Assembly: GCA_012719015.1 (NCBI GenBank)
Contig: JAAYBE010000245.1
Location: 1 to 9,441 of the forward strand
DNA: 9,441 nucleotides
DNA from: Actinomycetota bacterium
Lineage (GTDB): Bacteria > Actinomycetota > Thermoleophilia > UBA2241
Direction of reading: 5' to 3'
Shown: piece after piece, positions 6,082-9,441 of the stretch
How the letters are laid out: each line of letters starts with the position of its first letter
How positions within the stretch are numbered: the first letter of the stretch is position 1
Notes under the pieces: generated by a model
Seen by the model: the letters and a program-made list of their open reading frames with translations, nothing else
Databases searched by the model: none
Told to the model about the DNA's origin: nothing
Position numbers and translations under genes: made by a program

Positions 6082-8478
6082 TCAGCGGGCGGGGTCGTGA
6101 CCGCCCTCCGACGGGCCGTACACACCGCTCCCCGGGTCTTCCCCCTCCCCCTCATCCCCCACCCCCCGGCGCGGCTGCCACGAGGCGAAGCGGCGCCCGA
6201 ACGGGAGCGCCTCCACGCGGCGCCGGACGGAGTCGGCGGGCTTCTCGCCGCCGGATGCGGCAGGGCCGGCAGGAGCCGCGCGCCCTCCCGGCGCGGCAGG
6301 GCCGCCGGGCGCGGCATGGTCTCCGGGCGCGGGGCGAGGCTCCGTCGGGACTGCCGCCGTCATCATGATCCTGGCGCGGGCACGGGCCTTGACCGCATCC
6401 ACCGCCCCCGCCCTCGGGATCACGTTGATGATCGCCTCGCACGGCAGGTTGCTCAGGACGTAGTCGATGGTGCTGCCGAACACCCGGTTGGCGACGCGGC
6501 GCTTGCCCTGGGAGCCGAGGACGATCACCTCCGAGCGTCGGGCGATGGCCTCCTCGACGATCGCCCGGCCGGCCGAGCGGGCGGTGACGACGTGCGGCGT
6601 GACCTTGACCTTGAACTCGTCGGCGGCCTGGGCGGCGCGCTCAAGCACCTCTTCGGCGCGCCGGTTCTCCTCCGGCAATCTGGCGTCGAGAGGCAGGTTG
6701 AGCGGCACCTCGATCACGTACAGCGTGTCGATGGACGAACCGCGCTCGGTGGCGAGCTGGCAGGCGAGGACCATCATCTCGTCGCTCACCTGTGTGTCGC
6801 GCAGCGGCACGAGCAGCTGGTCGTAGACCACGTCCTCCTGCAGCGAACTGGGCAGTGTGGGTGTCCTGACCGTCGCGGTGAGCGAGTACCCCTGCGCCTT
6901 GCGGAAGATGACGTAGGCGACGAGGCCGACACCCACCCACGCGATGCCGATGAAGCCGCTCCACGGCTTGTAGGCCACGATCACGCCCCACACGGCGATC
7001 GTGCCCATCGCACCGAAGACGGCCGTGAGCGGCAGCGTGGTCCCACCGAGGCGCACGTTCAACGGGGCCCGGAACGGCCGCTCCAGATCGGGCTCTTTGC
7101 GGCGCAGCACGATGACGGACACGTGCGCCGCCGTGAACGAGATCATCGATCCGAAGGCGTAGAGGTCCGCCAGCAGCGGGATCTCGCCGGGCAGGATCAG
7201 TATCACGGCGATCACGCCGAACAGGACGATCGCCGCATACGGCGTCAGTCGCGTGGGGTGTACCCGGCCGAGCATACGCGGCAACTGCCGGTGCTGGCCC
7301 AGCGAGAAGGCCAGGCGCGAGACGCCGATGATGCCGGCGTTGGTGCCGATGAACAGGATCGTGGCGGCGAGCACGCCGACCCACGGCGCAAGCACCCACT
7401 TGAGCCATGCGACGCTGTCCGGGAGGAAGCGGACCATGCCGAGCACCGGGTCGGCCACGTAGTTGCTGCCGAGCTGGGTGCCGTACAGCTTGGTCACCCG
7501 GCGTCCGTCCACGGTCGTCACTGCGCCGGTCGGCTTGGCCGGCTTGATCACCATCCTCCCGCCCGGGGCGGACTGCACCGGCACGTACACGACCTGGGAC
7601 GGGTCGGACTTGAGCACATACGTGCCCTCGGGCTTGCCGGGCACGACCTCCAGCGGCAGCGTCATCCCGGTCGCCGGGTCGACCGGCAGGAGGTTGTAGT
7701 CCACCCTCATGGACGAGAGCGCCGCGAGCGGCATGCCGATGTACACCACCATCACCGCGACGATCACGAAGTTGATGGACCGCGGCACATCCCTGCCCGG
7801 ACTGCGCGCCTCCTCCGCCATGTTGGAGATGGTCTCGATGCCCGTGTAGGCCACCGTGCCCAGCGCGAGGCCGTAGAGGAACTGCGACCAGGTCGGGGCG
7901 ACGCCCCAGTGGATGTGGGAGAGCAGGGTCTGGGGCTCCAGCAGGAGCACGAGCGCGATGACCATGATCAGCACCTGGGTGCCCAGGTCCAGGAGTGCGA
8001 GGACGACGTTGAGGCTCGCCGCCTCCTTGATGCCGATCACGTTGAGCACCACCAGCACGACGATGGTGACGACCCCGCCGATGACGCTGTACGGCGGATC
8101 CCGCAGGACCGGCCAGAAGACCGAGAGGTACTGGGGCACGAACAGCGCCGAGATGGCGATGGTGGCCGTGTAAGTGAGCATCTGCGCCCAGCCGATCCCG
8201 AAGCTGGCGAACTCGTTGAAGGCGCGCCGCGTGAAACTCGACGAGCCGCCCGCCTCGGGCATCGCCGCCGTGGCCTCGGAGTACGACCAGGCGGTGGCGA
8301 TGAACAGACAACCGGTGATGACGAAGACGAGCGGCGTCAGCCCGAGCGCGGCGGCGGCGACCACGCCCAGGGCGTAATAGATGGAGGAACCGACGTTGCC
8401 GTACGCGGTGCTGAACAGGGCGCCGACGCCCAGCACCTTGTGCAGCGGATGCCCCTCTCTGCGTTTACGGCGTGCCAC
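6082..8478 (-). CDS. APC-superfamily permease fused to a universal stress protein domain
   Basis: This is a 798-residue inner-membrane transporter of the amino acid-polyamine-organocation superfamily. Residues 10-527 hold about 12 membrane segments, starting with the unwound-helix region GNVGSSIYYALG (27-38) that lines the substrate site in this fold. A long hydrophilic insert (about 256-356) between segments 7 and 8 is unusual; it looks beta-rich, with repeated Tyr-Val strands, and should face outside. Residues 550-690 form a cytoplasmic universal stress protein domain with the nucleotide-binding pattern G-2x-G-9x-G-S (Gly655, Gly658, Gly668, Ser669), implying adenine-nucleotide control of transport. 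The tail (about 700-798) is Pro/Ala/Gly-rich with four hexapeptide repeats. The GTG at 8478 is preceded by GGAAGGGA. Substrate is unknown: an amino acid, polyamine or, by analogy with the K+ importer KimA, a cation. It is on the same strand as the NarL-type regulator but 283 bases downstream, so probably separately controlled. Confidence 0.9.
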   Translation of the reverse strand: MARRKRREGHPLHKVLGVGALFSTAYGNVGSSIYYALGVVAAAALGLTPLVFVITGCLFIATAWSYSEATAAMPEAGGSSSFTRRAFNEFASFGIGWAQMLTYTATIAISALFVPQYLSVFWPVLRDPPYSVIGGVVTIVVLVVLNVIGIKEAASLNVVLALLDLGTQVLIMVIALVLLLEPQTLLSHIHWGVAPTWSQFLYGLALGTVAYTGIETISNMAEEARSPGRDVPRSINFVIVAVMVVYIGMPLAALSSMRVDYNLLPVDPATGMTLPLEVVPGKPEGTYVLKSDPSQVVYVPVQSAPGGRMVIKPAKPTGAVTTVDGRRVTKLYGTQLGSNYVADPVLGMVRFLPDSVAWLKWVLAPWVGVLAATILFIGTNAGIIGVSRLAFSLGQHRQLPRMLGRVHPTRLTPYAAIVLFGVIAVILILPGEIPLLADLYAFGSMISFTAAHVSVIVLRRKEPDLERPFRAPLNVRLGGTTLPLTAVFGAMGTIAVWGVIVAYKPWSGFIGIAWVGVGLVAYVIFRKAQGYSLTATVRTPTLPSSLQEDVVYDQLLVPLRDTQVSDEMMVLACQLATERGSSIDTLYVIEVPLNLPLDARLPEENRRAEEVLERAAQAADEFKVKVTPHVVTARSAGRAIVEEAIARRSEVIVLGSQGKRRVANRVFGSTIDYVLSNLPCEAIINVIPRAGAVDAVKARARARIMMTAAVPTEPRPAPGDHAAPGGPAAPGGRAAPAGPAASGGEKPADSVRRRVEALPFGRRFASWQPRRGVGDEGEGEDPGSGVYGPSEGGHDPAR
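6247..6318 (-). repeat. Four 18-bp tandem units coding an xAAPGG tail
   Basis: Residues 721-744 of the permease read as four hexapeptides: HAAPGG, PAAPGG, RAAPAG and PAASGG. At the DNA level this is an imperfect 18-bp tandem repeat. Such Pro/Ala/Gly linkers are flexible and usually vary in copy number between strains. The repeat lies after the stress-protein domain and is probably an extended cytoplasmic tail. Confidence 0.75.
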
Positions 8479-8597
8479 CTCGTCCCTTCCGTGTCCCGTC
8501 GTCCCGTCCCGGCCCGGTCGGCCGCGACCCGCTCCCCTCCGCGTACGACGCGACGGAGCACGCCGGGAGGCCGGTGGAGAGGTCGAGCGGAGCGCCG

Positions 8598-8639
8598 CGC
8601 CGGGACTGCCTGCGGTGCCCTATTGAAGCAGTCCCGGCG
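8598..8639. promoter_or_regulatory. 12-bp perfect inverted repeat in the permease leader
   Basis: CGCCGGGACTGC (8598-8609) is matched perfectly by GCAGTCCCGGCG (8628-8639) across an 18-base spacer. On the minus strand the spacer begins TTCAAT directly after TGC (extended -10-like, 8630-8622), with TTGATG (8653-8648) 20 bases upstream. So the arms may flank the -10 box of the permease promoter, as an operator would. In RNA it would be a strong hairpin. No T-run follows on the minus strand, so a classical terminator for the upstream regulator is unlikely. Confidence 0.5.
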
Positions 8640-8686
8640 ATCGGGGACATCAATCCTGTGACTGAGCGTGTCTCCCTCATCGGATG

Positions 8687-8727
8687 GAGATCGACACAGC
8701 CGAACAGCCGTGTCGGGGTCTGATCTC
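8687..8727. repeat. Nested inverted repeat downstream of the NarL-type regulator gene
   Basis: CGACAC (8692-8697) pairs with GTGTCG (8710-8715) across 12 bases. Just outside, GAGAT (8687-8691) pairs with ATCTC (8723-8727), leaving a bulge of about seven bases on one side. It starts 35 bases after the regulator stop, in the permease leader. It may be a T-poor terminator or part of a structured leader. A further all-GC repeat, GGCGCC at 8744-8749 and 8753-8758, lies next to the regulator stop. Confidence 0.35.
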
Positions 8728-8761
8728 TCGCCGTCCCGCGTGGGGCGCCGGCGGCGCCGGC

Positions 8762-9427
8762 TCAGACCAGGCCACGGCGGATGGCGAGCGAGGACGCCTC
8801 GGTGCGCGTCGAGACGCCCAGCTTGGCGATGATGCTGCTCACATGCGTCTTGACCGTCGCGACGCCGATCACGAGACGCTCCGCGATATCGGCGTTGGTG
8901 AACCCGTCGGCCATGAGCTTGAGCACCTGCCGCTCCCGGGCGGTGAGGGCGGCCGGCGGCGGCGGCGAGGAGACGGAGCGCACCAGCGCGTCCGCCGCCT
9001 CCGGGGCCAGCGTGGACCGGCCGGCGTGCGCGGCGCGGACGGCCTCGGCGAGCTCGTCGGCCGAGACGTCCTTCATCAGGTAGCCGATCGCGCCCGCACG
9101 CAGCGTCTCGTGCACGAGACGGTCCTCTCCGAAGCTCGTGAGCGCCACGACCCTGGTGTTCGGGCATGAGGCGACGACCTCCCTGGTGGCGTCCACGCCC
9201 GAGGTCCCGCCCGGCATCACCAGGTCCATGAGCACCACGTCCGGCGAGAGCTCACGGCAGAGCCGCACGGCCTCGTCGCCGTCGCCGGCCTGGGCGACCA
9301 GCTCGATGTCGTCGAACATGCCGAGCACCACCTCGAGGCCGCTGCGCACCAGCACGTGATCGTCGACGATGACGACCCTGATCCTCTTCTCCCCGCCGTC
9401 GTCGGCCATCGCGCCTCCCTCGCTCAC
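8762..9427 (-). CDS. NarL/LuxR-family two-component response regulator
   Basis: This is a 221-residue transcriptional regulator. Its receiver domain (about 15-135) is intact: Asp22-Asp23 in VDDH, phosphoacceptor Asp68 in LMDLVMPGG, Thr97 in ALTS and Lys119 in YLMKD. A Pro-rich linker (155-158) leads to a LuxR-type helix-turn-helix (about 160-221) with LTARERQVLKLMADG, NADIAERL and the recognition helix VKTHVSSIIAKLGV. Such regulators pair with HisKA_3/NarX-like kinases and bind as dimers when phosphorylated. The GTG at 9427 is chosen because it overlaps a TGA (GTGA) that looks like the end of an upstream gene, and GAGGAG lies eight bases before it; ATG 9409, six codons later, also has a GGGAGG upstream and remains possible. 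The permease follows on the same strand after 283 bases. Targets are unknown. Confidence 0.93.
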   Translation of the reverse strand: MSEGGAMADDGGEKRIRVVIVDDHVLVRSGLEVVLGMFDDIELVAQAGDGDEAVRLCRELSPDVVLMDLVMPGGTSGVDATREVVASCPNTRVVALTSFGEDRLVHETLRAGAIGYLMKDVSADELAEAVRAAHAGRSTLAPEAADALVRSVSSPPPPAALTARERQVLKLMADGFTNADIAERLVIGVATVKTHVSSIIAKLGVSTRTEASSLAIRRGLV

Positions 9428-9441
9428 GCCTCCAACTCCTC
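9424..9441 (-). CDS. Probable 3' end of a gene cut by the window edge
   Basis: Read on the minus strand from the window edge, the bases give five codons (E-E-L-E-A) and a TGA at 9426-9424. That TGA overlaps the GTG of the NarL-type regulator in a GTGA junction, a hallmark of translational coupling. NarL-type regulators usually follow their histidine kinase, so this could be the last residues of that kinase. With only five codons, the identity is inference from arrangement. Confidence 0.3.
   Translation of the reverse strand, partial: EELEA

Noticed and set aside
6097..8661. Open frame of 854 codons on + opposite the permease
   Set aside because: The translation is a run of Arg, His, Asp and Gly with no domain or membrane pattern. 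It is the antisense shadow expected opposite a GC-rich gene, while the minus frame shows a clear transporter and a nucleotide-binding motif.
8744..8758. All-GC hairpin GGCGCC/GGCGCC next to the regulator stop as a terminator
   Set aside because: It has a six-base stem made only of G and C, with a three-base loop and no T-run. Such repeats arise easily by chance in this DNA.
8479..8761. Cyclic di-AMP riboswitch in the permease leader
   Set aside because: It was suggested by the KimA-like architecture, but I could not identify the conserved core of that riboswitch by eye. Only simple inverted repeats are visible.
8337..9167. Minus-strand open frame bridging the regulator and the permease
   Set aside because: It overlaps both real genes out of frame, and the leader between them shows no coding character.
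1..9441. CRISPR array, insertion sequence, prophage or toxin-antitoxin genes
   Set aside because: No regularly spaced repeats, no transposase or integrase motifs, and no paired small genes were found on either strand.

Overview
The window is very GC-rich, with G or C in nearly every third codon position. It has frequent GTG starts, GGAGG-type ribosome sites, at least one apparently leaderless start and a tRNA with an encoded CCA end. This points to a high-GC actinobacterium (Actinomycetota). The family mix (standalone receiver, APC permease fused to a universal stress domain, OmpR and NarL regulators) would fit Thermoleophilia or a relative, but no marker here fixes the class.

Layout. (1) 1-128: a probable promoter and a tRNA-Thr(CGU) gene on +. 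(2) 129-867: a convergent gap with a 21-bp near-perfect inverted repeat, then a minus-strand standalone receiver-domain protein that has lost several catalytic residues. (3) 1108-3147: a complete UvrD/PcrA-type SF1A helicase on +, divergent from the receiver gene. (4) 3283-6029: a + strand signalling block consisting of a small single-pass glycine-rich membrane protein, an OmpR/PhoB-type response regulator (probably leaderless) and a HAMP sensor histidine kinase whose first codons are problematic. (5) 6082-8478, minus: a large amino-acid/polyamine/organocation (APC) permease with a roughly 100-residue extracytoplasmic insert, a C-terminal universal stress protein domain with an intact nucleotide-binding motif, and a repetitive Pro/Ala/Gly tail. 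(6) 8479-8761: a 283-bp leader containing inverted repeats. (7) 8762-9427, minus: a NarL/LuxR-type response regulator. Its GTG overlaps a TGA that probably ends an upstream gene cut by the window edge.

How it fits together. Signalling dominates. The OmpR-type regulator and its kinase form a two-component pair. The glycine-rich membrane protein just upstream shares an unusual Gly/Arg/His/Asp-rich composition with the kinase's extracytoplasmic segment, so it may be an accessory or target of that system. The NarL regulator lies upstream of the permease on the same strand, but the long leader suggests the permease has its own control. The helicase and tRNA are housekeeping genes. I found no CRISPR array, insertion sequence, phage gene or toxin-antitoxin pair. 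No system here is clearly new. The most interesting items are the degenerate receiver, the composite transporter and its leader repeats, the kinase N-terminus, and the shared composition of the membrane protein and kinase sensor.
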